Positions 26,046 through 33,747 are shown, numbered from the stretch's first letter. The stretch is 43,334 bases of DNA from JAWLHA01 sp041690535 (GCA_041690535.1 JAWLHA010000036.1:1-43334); one strand, 5' to 3'. Notes: a model not told the origin generated them from the sequence alone. Numbers and translations: made by a program.

Positions 26046-26066
26046 CCGCGAAGTCGCGCGGATTTT
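26046..26066 (+). terminator. Possible weak terminator
   Basis: CCGCG and CGCGG (26046-26050 and 26057-26061) can pair around a six-base loop and are followed by ATTTT. The stem is short and the T-run is brief, so this is a weak candidate for the ankyrin gene. Confidence 0.3.
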
Positions 26067-26137
26067 ACTGCCGGCCGCAATCGTTGCCTCTGCCGGTTCA
26101 GTCTTCGGTGCCTCGGAAGAGTTTGCCAAGGCAGTAC

Positions 26138-26776
26138 TCAGCCATCCACCTGCTGCATCCGCTGCAGCAGGCTCGCCCAGGACCACTCGTTGAGGACCTT
26201 GGCCCAGGTGTGATGGGCTCCCTCCCTGAGGATCCTGCGCCGTTCCGCCTTGCTCTTCGCGCCATAGAACGGGAGCATGACGTAGAAGGCCTCGTCCACA
26301 TACTTCTTGATAGGCGTGAGGACGTCGCCTCGACGTGTGTAGTAGGGGTCTTCTCCCTGGCTGCATGGCGCCCCGAAGACGTTGAAGTGGCGGCAGGCCA
26401 TGGGCCGCACAGGGTGGACCGCGCAGGCCCCGTCGACCAGAAATGGGCAGGTGTTCTCTAGGCCGGTTTCTGCCAGCTGCGCCTTGAGCACCTCGCGAAT
26501 GGGACCGTGCAGCTTTTCGGCCACGTACCAGTAGAGCCCCACCAGCTCCATGGGATAGATGGGGATGGTGGTGTGGGTGCGACAGCAGCTGGAGCAGCCC
26601 TTGCGACAGGCGAGGGCGCGCCCCTGCTTCTCCTCGCGACGCACTGCTTCGTGGATCCCCTGATCCGCGATGTAGTAGGCCTCCAACAGCATCGGGAGCC
26701 AGGCATATCGCGTCTCGTCTTCAGGGAAGGAGAGCCTTTGGGGTTCTCCGTAGCCGTTGGTCTCTGTTGTATTCAT
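26138..26776 (-). CDS. YkgJ-family cysteine-cluster protein
   Basis: The 212-residue protein has the YkgJ/CxxCxxCC-type cysteine cluster CRKGCSSCC (Cys at about 57, 61, 64 and 65). Further cysteines lie at NTCPFLVDGACAVHPVRPMACRHFN. This family is annotated as zinc- or iron-chelating, and its reaction is not established. There is no signal peptide, so it should be cytoplasmic. The ending is helical and basic. It is convergent with the ankyrin gene and about 170 bp downstream of the Pro/Gly repeat gene on the same strand, which may or may not form an operon with it. Confidence 0.85.
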   Translation of the reverse strand: MNTTETNGYGEPQRLSFPEDETRYAWLPMLLEAYYIADQGIHEAVRREEKQGRALACRKGCSSCCRTHTTIPIYPMELVGLYWYVAEKLHGPIREVLKAQLAETGLENTCPFLVDGACAVHPVRPMACRHFNVFGAPCSQGEDPYYTRRGDVLTPIKKYVDEAFYVMLPFYGAKSKAERRRILREGAHHTWAKVLNEWSWASLLQRMQQVDG

Positions 26777-26944
26777 GGCGGGGCTTTGTTTTCCGGGACG
26801 TTAGCACACTCCCCTCCCCGAGACACTTCAACATGGTTTCTGGGGGGATAAGTAAAATCGAAGGGCGCACGAGTGCCTCCGGTAACCGGCCTGCCGTGTG
26901 ACGGGGGCGGGGGGGCGCCAGGCCCCCCTGCCCTCAGTGAGCGA

Positions 26945-27670
26945 TCATGGTTGTGCCGGTGTTCCGCGCTGAGCGGGCGGAAGTGGCGGCGGAGGCGGCA
27001 GCGTGCTGCCGTCAAAGGGGGAGACCGGACTGCGGGGCAGGGTCTCCTCGCCGGGAATGCCGGTGGGGGGGAGCGGTTCACCGCCGAAGCCCGGCACTTG
27101 GCTGCGGGGCAGGGGCCCCTCGCCGGGAATGCCCGCGGGCGGAAGCGGCTCACCGCCGAAGCCCGGTACTTGACTGCGGGGCAGGGTGCCCTCGCCGGGA
27201 ATGCCCGGGGGCGGGAGCGGCTCTCCCCCGAAGCCGGGCACCTGGCTGCGGGGCAGCCCATCCTCCCCCAGGATCCCGGGTCGCGGGAGCGGTTCGCGAC
27301 CAAAACCGGGTACCTGGCTGCGCGGCGGTTGCTGTTCCCCCGGGATCCCGGGCGGTGGCAACCCTCCCCCGCTGAAGGGGGAAACCTGACTGCGGGGCAG
27401 GCCCTCCTCCCCGGGAATGCCCGTAGGTGGGAGGGGTTCGCCGCCGAAGCCGGGTACCTGACTGCGGGGGGGCTGTGGCTCGCCGGGAATGCCGGGGGAG
27501 GGGAGCGCCGGAGGCGGGGGCGGCGGTTGGGGGACGGGCGTTTCAGGCAGCCTCGAGGGCGGGGCCACCTCGAACTGGTCTTGGGCGAGGAGCACACCGG
27601 CAGCGATGGAGTATGCGGCGCCGAGCGCGAGCAGTGTGGCGAACCATCTTCCCCGGTGCGGTGAGCGCAT
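26945..27670 (-). CDS. Secreted Pro/Gly-rich repeat protein
   Basis: The Met at 27670 gives a good signal peptide (MRSPHRGRWFATLLALGAAYS). The 14-residue longer form starting at 27712 is less likely. After a polyproline stretch (PQPPPPPPALPSP), about seven units of 24 residues follow, with consensus GIPGExxLPRSQVPGFGGEPLPP. The C-terminus is again proline-rich (TLPPPPPLPPAQRG). The composition resembles extended, collagen- or elastin-like surface or periplasmic spacers, but the Gly-x-y periodicity of collagen is not kept. No enzyme motif is seen. Translations of the opposite strand are shadows of these repeats. Function unknown; it probably spans or decorates the envelope. Confidence 0.7.
   Translation of the reverse strand: MRSPHRGRWFATLLALGAAYSIAAGVLLAQDQFEVAPPSRLPETPVPQPPPPPPALPSPGIPGEPQPPRSQVPGFGGEPLPPTGIPGEEGLPRSQVSPFSGGGLPPPGIPGEQQPPRSQVPGFGREPLPRPGILGEDGLPRSQVPGFGGEPLPPPGIPGEGTLPRSQVPGFGGEPLPPAGIPGEGPLPRSQVPGFGGEPLPPTGIPGEETLPRSPVSPFDGSTLPPPPPLPPAQRGTPAQP
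26979..27510 (-). repeat. 72-bp tandem repeat (about 7 units) within the Pro/Gly-rich gene
   Basis: The units encode GIPGE followed by a variable three-residue stretch, PRSQVPGFGGEPLPP and one linker residue. Two units deviate (QVSPFSGGGLPP and SPVSPFDGSTLPP), while neighbouring units are nearly identical in protein sequence. The boundaries given are approximate. Confidence 0.8.
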
Positions 27671-27783
27671 CCCACGTCCCTCGGAGATCGGTTTGCCAAC
27701 AGTATCGACCATTGTCGGGCAAGAGGCGGAGTGACGCCCCGGACGGATAGCCCGGCAAGATCACCGAACAGATAAACGAAAAA

Positions 27784-27920
27784 GGTAACTACTCGCCCCA
27801 GCTGATCACGCAATGCCTTGGAAATTCGTCATCCCCGCGTAGGCGGGGATCCATTTTGAGCCATGCATCTGTTCTCTGGATTCCCGCCTTCGCGGGAATG
27901 ACGGGGGGGGAGTAGTTACC
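27784..27920. repeat. MITE-like element with GGTAACTACTC terminal inverted repeats
   Basis: The left end GGTAACTACTCGCCCC and right end GGGGGGAGTAGTTACC are near-perfect inverted repeats, 137 bp apart end to end. Inside are two smaller palindromes, CATCCCCGCGTAGGCGGGGA and GATTCCCGCCTTCGCGGGAA. These match the widespread 'TTCCCGC...GCGGGAA' intergenic repeats of proteobacteria (dRS3/NIME-like in Neisseria). It encodes nothing and would depend on a transposase supplied elsewhere, if it moves at all. Confidence 0.8.
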
Positions 27921-27972
27921 GAAAAAGTGACCAATCGCAGCCAGATTACCCGTAACTGGGGGACAGCGATCC

Positions 27973-28030
27973 GGTGGATGCGCTGCGCTTATCCACCCGT
28001 ACTTGGCGCATTGGATTTATCCGTTCGGTC
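27973..28030. repeat. GGTGGATAAGCGC repeat family, inverted copy
   Basis: The reverse complement reads GACCGAACGGATAAATCCAA, then TGCGCCAAGTACGGGTGGAT, then AAGCGCAGCGCATCCACC. This is close to the copy at 43236. GGTGGATGCGCTGCGCTTAT is the hairpin core. Confidence 0.75.
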
Positions 28031-28195
28031 TCTGGCCGACGCGGGCCATGTGATAGGATTCCCACAAGAGGCCGCGCCTGATGGTCGCCGGGCGGCTTTG
28101 CCGACTGAGGCGTGCCGGGAGGAAGTCCACGGCAGGAGCCCTTCCGCAGTCTGGTCGGCGGCGCGGTCAAATCCACTCTCAACAAGGTAAATCCA

Positions 28196-28675
28196 ATGCA
28201 AATCGCACAGCGCAAGGTTGTCACCATCGATTACACCCTTACCGACAACGAGGGCAATGTCATCGACAAGTCCGAAGGGGGCAACTTCGCTTACCTCCAT
28301 GGTGCGCAGAACATCATCCCTGGGCTGGAGAAGGCCCTTGAAGGGAAGGCGGCCGGTGATGCGGTTCAAGTCGCCGTGAGCCCGGAGGACGGTTACGGTC
28401 AGCGCGATGAGTCCCTGACCCAGGAGGTGCCCAAGGAGATGTTTGGCGGGGCCGATCCGGAGGTGGGGCAGCAGTTTCACGCCGAGGCACCGAACGGTCA
28501 GATGTTCGTGGTGACCGTGGCGAAGGTGGAGGGGGAGCAAGTGACCGTCGACGGCAATCACCCCCTGGCCGGTGTGAATCTGAACTTTGACGTGAAGGTG
28601 CTGGAAGTCCGCGATGCCACCTCCGAGGAGATGGAGCACGGGCACGTGCACGGCCCGCACGGCCACGATCATTGA
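28196..28675 (+). CDS. slyD: FKBP-type peptidyl-prolyl isomerase SlyD
   Basis: The 159-residue protein has the SlyD arrangement. An FKBP half (VTIDYTLTDNEGNVIDKS) is followed by the Insert-in-Flap chaperone domain (DGYGQRDESLTQEVPKEMF, later VTVDGNHPLAGVNLNFDVKV). The C-terminus is short and His-rich (HGHVHGPHGHDH) and binds nickel or other metals. The family folds proteins by proline isomerisation and helps load nickel into hydrogenase. The ATG at 28196 is chosen because the domain starts there; the frame is open upstream to 28112 without homology. A perfect palindrome (28687-28708) follows the stop and may end the transcript. Confidence 0.93.
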   Translation: MQIAQRKVVTIDYTLTDNEGNVIDKSEGGNFAYLHGAQNIIPGLEKALEGKAAGDAVQVAVSPEDGYGQRDESLTQEVPKEMFGGADPEVGQQFHAEAPNGQMFVVTVAKVEGEQVTVDGNHPLAGVNLNFDVKVLEVRDATSEEMEHGHVHGPHGHDH

Positions 28676-28686
28676 TCCTGAGGACA

Positions 28687-28708
28687 GGAACGGCCCGTGG
28701 GCCGTTCC
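28687..28708 (+). terminator. Palindrome after slyD (possible transcription stop)
   Basis: GGAACGGCCC and GGGCCGTTCC form a perfect 22-bp palindrome 12 bp after the slyD stop codon. There is no T-run. A second hairpin (28718-28730 with 28754-28766, GCTGCCGGCCCGG paired with one mismatch) follows. Termination is therefore plausible but unproven. Confidence 0.4.
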
Positions 28709-28835
28709 GCCACTGGGCTGCCGGCCCGGGCTCCGCTCGCCGGGGAGGGTCCACCGGCCCGGCAGCAGCGAACAGGTAAACGGAAAACATCGCCACCGCC
28801 AGAGTGCCCCCCACGCGGGGAGGAGCGAACCGGCG

Positions 28836-28889
28836 GGCGGATGCGCGGCGCTCATCCAGTAGTTGGCGCATCGGATTGACTGCTCGGTG
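28836..28889. repeat. GGTGGATAAGCGC repeat family, diverged inverted copy
   Basis: GGCGGATGCGCGGCGCTCAT, then AGTTGGCGCATCGGATTGAC and TGCTCGGTG align with the copy at 27973-28030 in the same orientation, with many substitutions. Confidence 0.6.
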
Positions 28890-29325
28890 GCCCCAGGCCT
28901 TTGGGGGGCCGCTGAGGCCCCCGCCCCTCCGCCGTGCCGTTGCACGGGATTTCCCATGCTATTTTTCTAATTAACTCGTTCATGACCCCAAAGGTCCACA
29001 CCCTTGGGCGATGTCACCGATCAGCGCAACCGGCCCTGTGAAGCGAGACTTCTCCGTTTCACCGCGTGTTTGGGCGGGTCTGCAGCGCCACCGCCAATGC
29101 GGTCGGCCGAACGGGCCACCGGTTTTCCCGATTGCAGGGCCGACGCACGCTGTCCGACTTCGGGCCGCGCGTGCCCTCTTGAACGCTGTCGTAACCAGGA
29201 AAAGGGTCACTGGTACCATGCACTTCGCCATCTCACCCGCTGCGGCGGCACCGGCCTTCACCGAGAAGTGCCGGCAGGCGTTTGGCATCCCTCACCTGCG
29301 CGGCAAGCTCGAAAGGAGATTTCGT

Positions 29326-29631
29326 ATGGCATCAGGCCACGATGGACAGAACGACGCAGGACCGAATACAGCACCGGAAAAGAAGAGCCAGGGACGCTTC
29401 AAGAGCGACACTTTCACCGTGGACTCCATTGAGCAGACGGAGTCGCCGGAGAACGGCGGTAGCGAAACCTGGTACCGCTATGTGCTCAAGAGCAAACGCA
29501 CCAGCATCACCGGGATGCGGGCCGGATCACTGGCGCAGGTGACCGAGCATGCCGAGCGGGTCGCCGAGCAGCTGAACGAGCGGGGCAGTTTCCCGTCCAC
29601 CGGCTGGACCTCGCGTCACAACAAGATTTGA
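29326..29631 (+). CDS. Small hydrophilic protein, unknown function (101 aa)
   Basis: AAAGGAGAT lies just upstream of the ATG at 29326, which fixes the start inside a longer open frame. The protein has a disordered, charged N-terminus (about residues 1-30). A compact part follows: FKSDTFTVDSIEQTE, then TWYRYVLKSKRTSITGMRAG and SLAQVTEHAERVAEQLNERG. Strand, turn and amphipathic helix are suggested. There is no signal peptide or membrane segment. I do not recognise a family. It stands alone, with a convergent methyltransferase gene downstream. Confidence 0.7.
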   Translation: MASGHDGQNDAGPNTAPEKKSQGRFKSDTFTVDSIEQTESPENGGSETWYRYVLKSKRTSITGMRAGSLAQVTEHAERVAEQLNERGSFPSTGWTSRHNKI

Positions 29632-29750
29632 AGGAATGGCCCCAGGTGCGGCGCTCCGGCCCGAGACCCTCTGCGACACCACCCTGGGACCCCGGTGTCG
29701 GGCGCAACTGACAAGCGGGAAGTGGGCGGCCTCCCCGCAACGGAACAGGC

Positions 29751-30500
29751 TCAGCCGAGCTTCCGCAATCGATAGCGCAGGCGACAGCTCTTGCGGCGCG
29801 TGTCCAGCTCCCGTCGGGTGGACATATTGCTCCGCAAGGTGGCGCCGTCGGAGGCGATGCCCAGAAAGGCCGCCACGGCGTTTTCGTACAGCGGTGTGGT
29901 GAAGAGGAAGGCCGAGACGAAGCGTTCGCGGGTCGCCGGATCGTGAAAATAGCCACAGCGGCGCAGGTCGGTCTCGGAGGCGAAGTTCATCACAATCGCC
30001 CCTTCCGGGGTGAGCAGCCGGGAGAGGGCCGCGAACCACGTTGGGTCGGCTGGAATGGCCCTCACCGGTTCGCCGGCGGACTCGCCGAAGAGGTCGTCCA
30101 CGATCAGGTCGAACGGGGGGCCGCGGTAGTGTTCCACCCAGGCGGCGGCATCGGCCTGGTGAAGCGCGGTTTCGCTGCCCGAGACTCCGAAGAAACGCTC
30201 GGCGAGCTCAAGGTGCACCGAGTTGAGCTCGACCCCGACGATCTGTTCCGTGGTGGTGAAGTGGCGGAGTTGGCGGATCACCGCCCCCCCGCCGACACCC
30301 AGCACCAGGACCCGCCGGATCCGGCCCTCGGGGTAGAAAAACAGCGGCAGTAGCAGCAAGTCCCAGACACTGCCGGTCACGGGGTTGTTGGGGTTGAACT
30401 GACTGTGGAACACGCCGGCGGTGTAGAGTCGGCGGGTAGCGCCCGCCGAGCGCACCTCGTAGCGGGTGCCGTCAATTTCCGCTGTCCACAGGATCGCCAT
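29751..30500 (-). CDS. SAM-dependent methyltransferase / spermidine-synthase-like protein
   Basis: The 249-residue product has the nucleotide-binding core of spermidine synthases: RRVLVLGVGGGAVIRQLRHF, an acidic residue after strand 2 (GVELNSVHLELAERFFG), and FDLIVDDLFGE in place of the aminopropyltransferase DxxD region. It lacks the polyamine-binding residues I would expect. It is better described as a member of the class of 'fused or solo spermidine-synthase-like' methyltransferases, with unknown substrate. The Met at 30500 is the first in a family-like position; the open frame upstream overlaps the DUF2288 gene and is rejected. The start is 11 bp from the stop of the DUF2288 gene, on the same strand, so they form an operon. 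Confidence 0.82.
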   Translation of the reverse strand: MAILWTAEIDGTRYEVRSAGATRRLYTAGVFHSQFNPNNPVTGSVWDLLLLPLFFYPEGRIRRVLVLGVGGGAVIRQLRHFTTTEQIVGVELNSVHLELAERFFGVSGSETALHQADAAAWVEHYRGPPFDLIVDDLFGESAGEPVRAIPADPTWFAALSRLLTPEGAIVMNFASETDLRRCGYFHDPATRERFVSAFLFTTPLYENAVAAFLGIASDGATLRSNMSTRRELDTRRKSCRLRYRLRKLG

Positions 30501-30511
30501 GCCGGTGTCGC

Positions 30512-30820
30512 TCAGGCCTGCCCGCGGATCTCCTGAACGAGGACCCACGGTGCCGCGACCACGGCCCAGAACACGGGATCGCGCTCGACCCAGCCCTGGG
30601 CGTCCGCGGCGCTTGCGCGGGCGATCTTCTCCTGGGCGAGCCACCCCTCCACGGCGGCCTTGTCGTCCCGGGCCATGTGCAGGGCCACGTCCACCAGATC
30701 GAGCTCGGGGGCGACGCGGATCACCACACCCCGGGCGAAATGGCGCTCCAGCTCCTTCCACTCCAGCTTGCCGGTTTCGGAGTTCAGCTTGGCACGCAGT
30801 TCGTCGTCGGAGTCATGCAT
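30512..30820 (-). CDS. DUF2288 family protein
   Basis: The 102-residue cytoplasmic protein begins MHDSDDELRAKLNSETGKLE and continues LERHFARGVVIRVAPELDLVDVALHMARDD. These are features of the DUF2288 family, which is found mainly in gammaproteobacteria and cyanobacteria and has no assigned function. The Met at 30820 is preferred over an upstream one because the upstream 16 residues do not fit the family. Its stop lies 11 bp from the downstream methyltransferase start, suggesting joint expression. Confidence 0.8.
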   Translation of the reverse strand: MHDSDDELRAKLNSETGKLEWKELERHFARGVVIRVAPELDLVDVALHMARDDKAAVEGWLAQEKIARASAADAQGWVERDPVFWAVVAAPWVLVQEIRGQA

Positions 30821-30906
30821 CGAGGTACCTGCCGGATGGGCTCTGAGGAAAGGCGGCAATGATACCACGCACCTGCCGCGGGCTGTCCGCCGCCTCTGCC
30901 CGCAAG

Positions 30907-31039
30907 CAGGGCGAGCGCATACTTACGTTAGGGCCGTGCTGTGAGCGATGTAAGCCCTTGAAAGCAGGTGCGCTGGTGAATACGACCGACCTGCTGTCAG
31001 CGACTTACACGCTCTTGGGCAAGTATGCGTTTACCCTGG
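30907..31039. repeat. AAACGCATACTT repeat family, copy C (fullest copy)
   Basis: The left end CAGGGCGAGCGCATACTTAC and the reverse complement of the right end, CCAGGGTAAACGCATACTTG, are imperfect inverted repeats. Inside, GAGCGATGTAAG and CTTACACGCTC, and GCAGGT and ACCTGC, pair as a long hairpin. The 133-bp unit lies 100 bp before the L12-like gene and could affect its promoter. It is non-coding. Confidence 0.78.
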
Positions 31040-31139
31040 TCAACCCCCGGGAAGTCCCCCATGGACAGGTGCGCGGTGTGCTTGAACTTGCCGGAGGCGG
31101 CGGGGATACTTGGGTGAAATTTCCTGTCGAGGAGGCGCA

Positions 31140-31733
31140 ATGGCCGAGAACACGTTCGCCGTCGCGTTTGACGGTGCCATAGCCGACGGGGCCGACGCGG
31201 CGCGCGTCAAGGCCAGCGTGGCCCGTCTGTTCAAGGTGGAGCCGGCGAAGGTGGAACCGCTCTTTTCCGGCAAGCGGGTCTACATCAAGAAGAACATTGA
31301 CCGGGCGACGGCGCTCAAGTACCAGGCGGCCCTGCAGCAGGCCGGCGCCCTCTGTGAGGTGGTGGACCTCGCCTCCCCGGCATCGGAGGGGCCGTCGCAG
31401 GCACCGGCCCCCTCCGGCATGACGCTGGCCGAACCCGGGGTGGTGCTCATCGAGCCGGAGCGGGTGGAGGCGCCTGACATCGATGTCAGCGCACTGACCA
31501 TGGCGGAGACCGGCGTGACCCTGGTGGAGCCCGAGCGGGTCGAGCCGCCGGCCATCGATACCCGAGATCTGAGCCTGGCCGAGGCGGGGGCCACCCTGGG
31601 GGAGTCCGAAGCGGTGCAGGCGCTGGAGGTGGATCTGAGGGGCATCACCTTGGCCGAACCGGGGGTCATCCTGGTGGAGCCGGAGGCGGTCGAGCCCCCG
31701 CAGATCGACACCAGCCGGCTGAGCGTGACTTGA
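31140..31733 (+). CDS. L7/L12-like N-terminal domain protein with 25-aa repeats
   Basis: AGGAGG at 31130-31135 lies 4 bases before the ATG at 31140. The first about 75 residues (FAVAFDGAIADGADAARVKA, later KVEPLFSGKRVYIKKNIDR) form a small alpha/beta module of the ribosomal L12-like / SPOR-like kind. That module often occurs at the start of uncharacterised proteobacterial proteins. Then four 25-residue repeats follow, consensus TLAEPGVxLxEPERVEPPxIDxxxL, acidic and Pro/Val-rich. The 197-residue protein has no signal peptide or membrane segment. The gene ends 61 bp before gshA on the same strand, so cotranscription is possible. Function unknown. Confidence 0.75.
   Translation: MAENTFAVAFDGAIADGADAARVKASVARLFKVEPAKVEPLFSGKRVYIKKNIDRATALKYQAALQQAGALCEVVDLASPASEGPSQAPAPSGMTLAEPGVVLIEPERVEAPDIDVSALTMAETGVTLVEPERVEPPAIDTRDLSLAEAGATLGESEAVQALEVDLRGITLAEPGVILVEPEAVEPPQIDTSRLSVT
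31416..31724 (+). repeat. 75-bp tandem repeat (4 units) in the L12-like protein gene
   Basis: Each unit encodes about 25 residues of the pattern TLAEPGVxLxEPExVExPxIDxxxL. The third unit is the most diverged (LGESEAVQALEVD). The period keeps the reading frame. Boundaries are approximate. Confidence 0.75.
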
Positions 31734-31794
31734 ACCCCAACGGACCCATCCCCATAACGGGTCGATACGCAGGCCGTCGCTTCCGGTAACGACG

Positions 31795-33405
31795 GTGTCC
31801 CTCCCCTGGCCCCCCGGAACTGAAACCGCCTTGTATCGCAACGCTGAACAACGACTGGCCACCTTTGTGAGCACGGGTCGGCAGGCTCTGTTACGCACCG
31901 GCCGGATCGGCCTCGAAAAGGAGACCCTGCGGGTCGGTGCCGACGGGAAGATCGCCCAGACGCCCCATCCGCAGGCCCTCGGTTCACCCCTGACCCACCC
32001 TCACATCACCACCGACTACTCCGAGGCGCTGCTGGAGTTGATCACCCCGCCGGCCTCCTCGGCGGGCGAGGCCCTCGAGTTTTTGCGCGACACCCACCGG
32101 TTCGTCTACGAGCGGGTGGGGGAGGAGCTGTTGTGGGCCACCAGTATGCCCTGTGTGGTCGCGGGCGAAGAGGGCGTTCCCATCGCCCAATACGGCACCT
32201 CCAATGCCGGCCAGATGAAGACGGTGTATCGGCGCGGCCTCGGCTATCGCTACGGCCGGGTGATGCAGGTGATCGCCGGGGTGCACTTCAACTATTCGCT
32301 CGACGAGGCGTTCTGGCGTGCCCTTCAGGAGCAGGAGGGGGACACCCGCCCCCTGCAGGAGTTCTCTTCGGAGCGCTACTTCGGCTTGCTGCGGAACCTG
32401 CAACGGGTGGGGTGGCTGATCCCCTACCTGTTCGGTTGCTCGCCCGCCATCTGCAAGTCCTTCCTCGGGGACAAGCCGACCGATCTCGAGGAGTTCGATC
32501 CCCACACCTGGTATGGCCCCCATGCGACCTCGTTGCGCATGGGCGATATTGGCTACCAGAACAACAAGGAGAACGAGATTGGCGTGAAGGCCTGCTACGA
32601 CAGCCTGGCCGAATACGTGGACACCCTCACCTTCGCCATCGGCACCGCCTACCCCGGCTACGAAAAGATCGGGGTCAAGGTAAATGGCGAATACCGCCAG
32701 CTCAACGCCAACATCCTGCAGATCGAAAACGAGTACTACAGCACCGTCCGGCCCAAGCAGATCCTGCAGGGCAACGAAAAACCGACCCTGGCGCTGAAGC
32801 GGCGCGGGGTGCGCTATATCGAGCTGCGCTCCCTCGACGTCAATGCCTTCGAACCCTTGGGGGTGAGTGAGGCGCAACTGCGATTCATCGAGGCACTGGT
32901 GCTGCTCTGCCTGCTCGACGACAGTCCCCGCATCAGCCCGTGGGAGCGGGCGGAGATCGACAAGAACGAGATGTCGGCGGCCCACTACGGCCGTCAGCCG
33001 GGGCTGATGCTGCGGCGCAACGGCGAGCAGCTGACGCTGCAGGCCTGGGCCCTGGAGATCTGTAACAGCCTGGCCCCGGTGTGCCAGGTGCTGGATGGGG
33101 ACGACCCCGCCCGCCCCTACAGCCGCGTCCTGGCCGAGCAACGCGCGGCGGTGCTGGAGCCCGAGCGCACCCCCTCGGCACGGATGCTGGCGGAGATGCG
33201 CGAGCGGGGGGAGGGGTTTTTCGACTTCGCCTGGCGCACCTCCCAGCAGTGGCGGGCCTGGTTTGCCGAACAGCCACTCTCGCCGCAGCGCGAGGGGTTC
33301 TTCGCCGAACTGGCGGCCCACTCCCTTGAGGAGCAGCATCGCATCGAAGCGGCCGACCGCCTCAGTTTCGACGACTACCTCGCCCAGTACTTCACCCAAA
33401 GTTGA
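31795..33405 (+). CDS. gshA: Glutamate-cysteine ligase
   Basis: GshA catalyses the ATP-dependent joining of glutamate and cysteine, the first step of glutathione synthesis. The 536-residue protein is of the E. coli type (about 518 aa). Signatures are RIGLEKETLRV near residue 40, HPHITTDYSEALLELITPP, YGRVMQVIAGVHFNYSL and RRGVRYIELRSLDVNAFEPLG. The last carries the ligand-binding RGVRYIE region. Start choice is uncertain: a GTG at 31795 is used, and a TTG about 35 bases later is also possible because no clear ribosome site decides. The partner gshB is not in the window. Confidence 0.93.
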   Translation: MSLPWPPGTETALYRNAEQRLATFVSTGRQALLRTGRIGLEKETLRVGADGKIAQTPHPQALGSPLTHPHITTDYSEALLELITPPASSAGEALEFLRDTHRFVYERVGEELLWATSMPCVVAGEEGVPIAQYGTSNAGQMKTVYRRGLGYRYGRVMQVIAGVHFNYSLDEAFWRALQEQEGDTRPLQEFSSERYFGLLRNLQRVGWLIPYLFGCSPAICKSFLGDKPTDLEEFDPHTWYGPHATSLRMGDIGYQNNKENEIGVKACYDSLAEYVDTLTFAIGTAYPGYEKIGVKVNGEYRQLNANILQIENEYYSTVRPKQILQGNEKPTLALKRRGVRYIELRSLDVNAFEPLGVSEAQLRFIEALVLLCLLDDSPRISPWERAEIDKNEMSAAHYGRQPGLMLRRNGEQLTLQAWALEICNSLAPVCQVLDGDDPARPYSRVLAEQRAAVLEPERTPSARMLAEMRERGEGFFDFAWRTSQQWRAWFAEQPLSPQREGFFAELAAHSLEEQHRIEAADRLSFDDYLAQYFTQS

Positions 33406-33430
33406 GGCGAGGGCGGAGCCCGCCGCCTGC

Positions 33431-33461
33431 AGGTCGGGCGGGCTGCCGCAGGCGGCCTGAC
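33431..33461. repeat. TCAGGC palindrome family, diverged inverted copy
   Basis: AGGTCGGGCGGGCTGCCGCA followed by GGCGGCCTGAC. The reverse complement resembles the rhlE-rmuC gap copies (GTCAGG...GCAGCC...GACCT). Confidence 0.45.
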
Positions 33462-33510
33462 GCCGATCTTCAAGCTCTGTGCAGCAGGCTCTGCATCGCC
33501 CTGGGGCAAG

Positions 33511-33747
33511 GATGCGCGTACCTATCACCTCATGTCAGCCGCGTCTCGATGCTACGGGTTACGGCACCTTTGCTTTGGAGTGCGACGGCTAGCCGCCGCT
33601 TTGCAGGACGGGAGCTTGCTCCCGCCGTCCCCGGCCAGCCCACCACACGGCGCACGGCGGCAAGCCGCCCCTCGGGAAAGCGGGGGCAAGCCCCCGCACT
33701 CCAGCGCCGCCGACATGGGGTGAGTCGTTACGGATGCGTTTACCCTG
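33511..33747. repeat. Composite palindromic block with AAACGCATCCGTAA ends
   Basis: The block starts GATGCGCGTACCTATCACCT and ends CGTTACGGATGCGTTTACCC, an outer pair of ends related to the AAACGCATACTT family. Inside are several stems built on GGCAAGCC-like or GAGCTTGCTC-like centres: GACGGGAGCTTGCTCCCGCC, GCACGGCGGCAAGCCGCC and GCGGGGGCAAGCCCCCGC. GGAGTGCG (about 33570) and CGCACTCC (about 33695) pair across the inner part. Confidence 0.6.

Larger units (their letters stand above)
27671..28195. other. Repeat-rich intergenic region upstream of slyD
   Basis: This gap of 525 bases holds an inverted-repeat element at 27784-27920 and a GGTGGATAAGCGC-family copy at 27973-28030. The left side must carry the promoter of the Pro/Gly gene and the right side that of slyD; neither is clear by eye. 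No gene is seen. Confidence 0.55.
28676..29325. other. Intergenic region between slyD and the 101-aa protein
   Basis: These 650 bases contain the slyD palindromes and a diverged GGTGGATAAGCGC-family copy (28836-28889). An A/T-rich patch TATTTTTCTAATTAACTC at about 28961-28978 is the only AT-rich spot nearby and is a plausible promoter location. I find no convincing gene; weak open frames on both strands lack domains. Confidence 0.5.

Noticed and set aside
26873..27664. Plus-strand frame opposite the Pro/Gly protein
   Set aside because: It is the antisense image of the tandem repeats; the minus strand has a signal peptide and regular repeats.
28980..29288. 102-codon minus-strand gene in the slyD downstream gap
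   Set aside because: No ribosome site or domain, and its composition looks like chance in GC-rich DNA.
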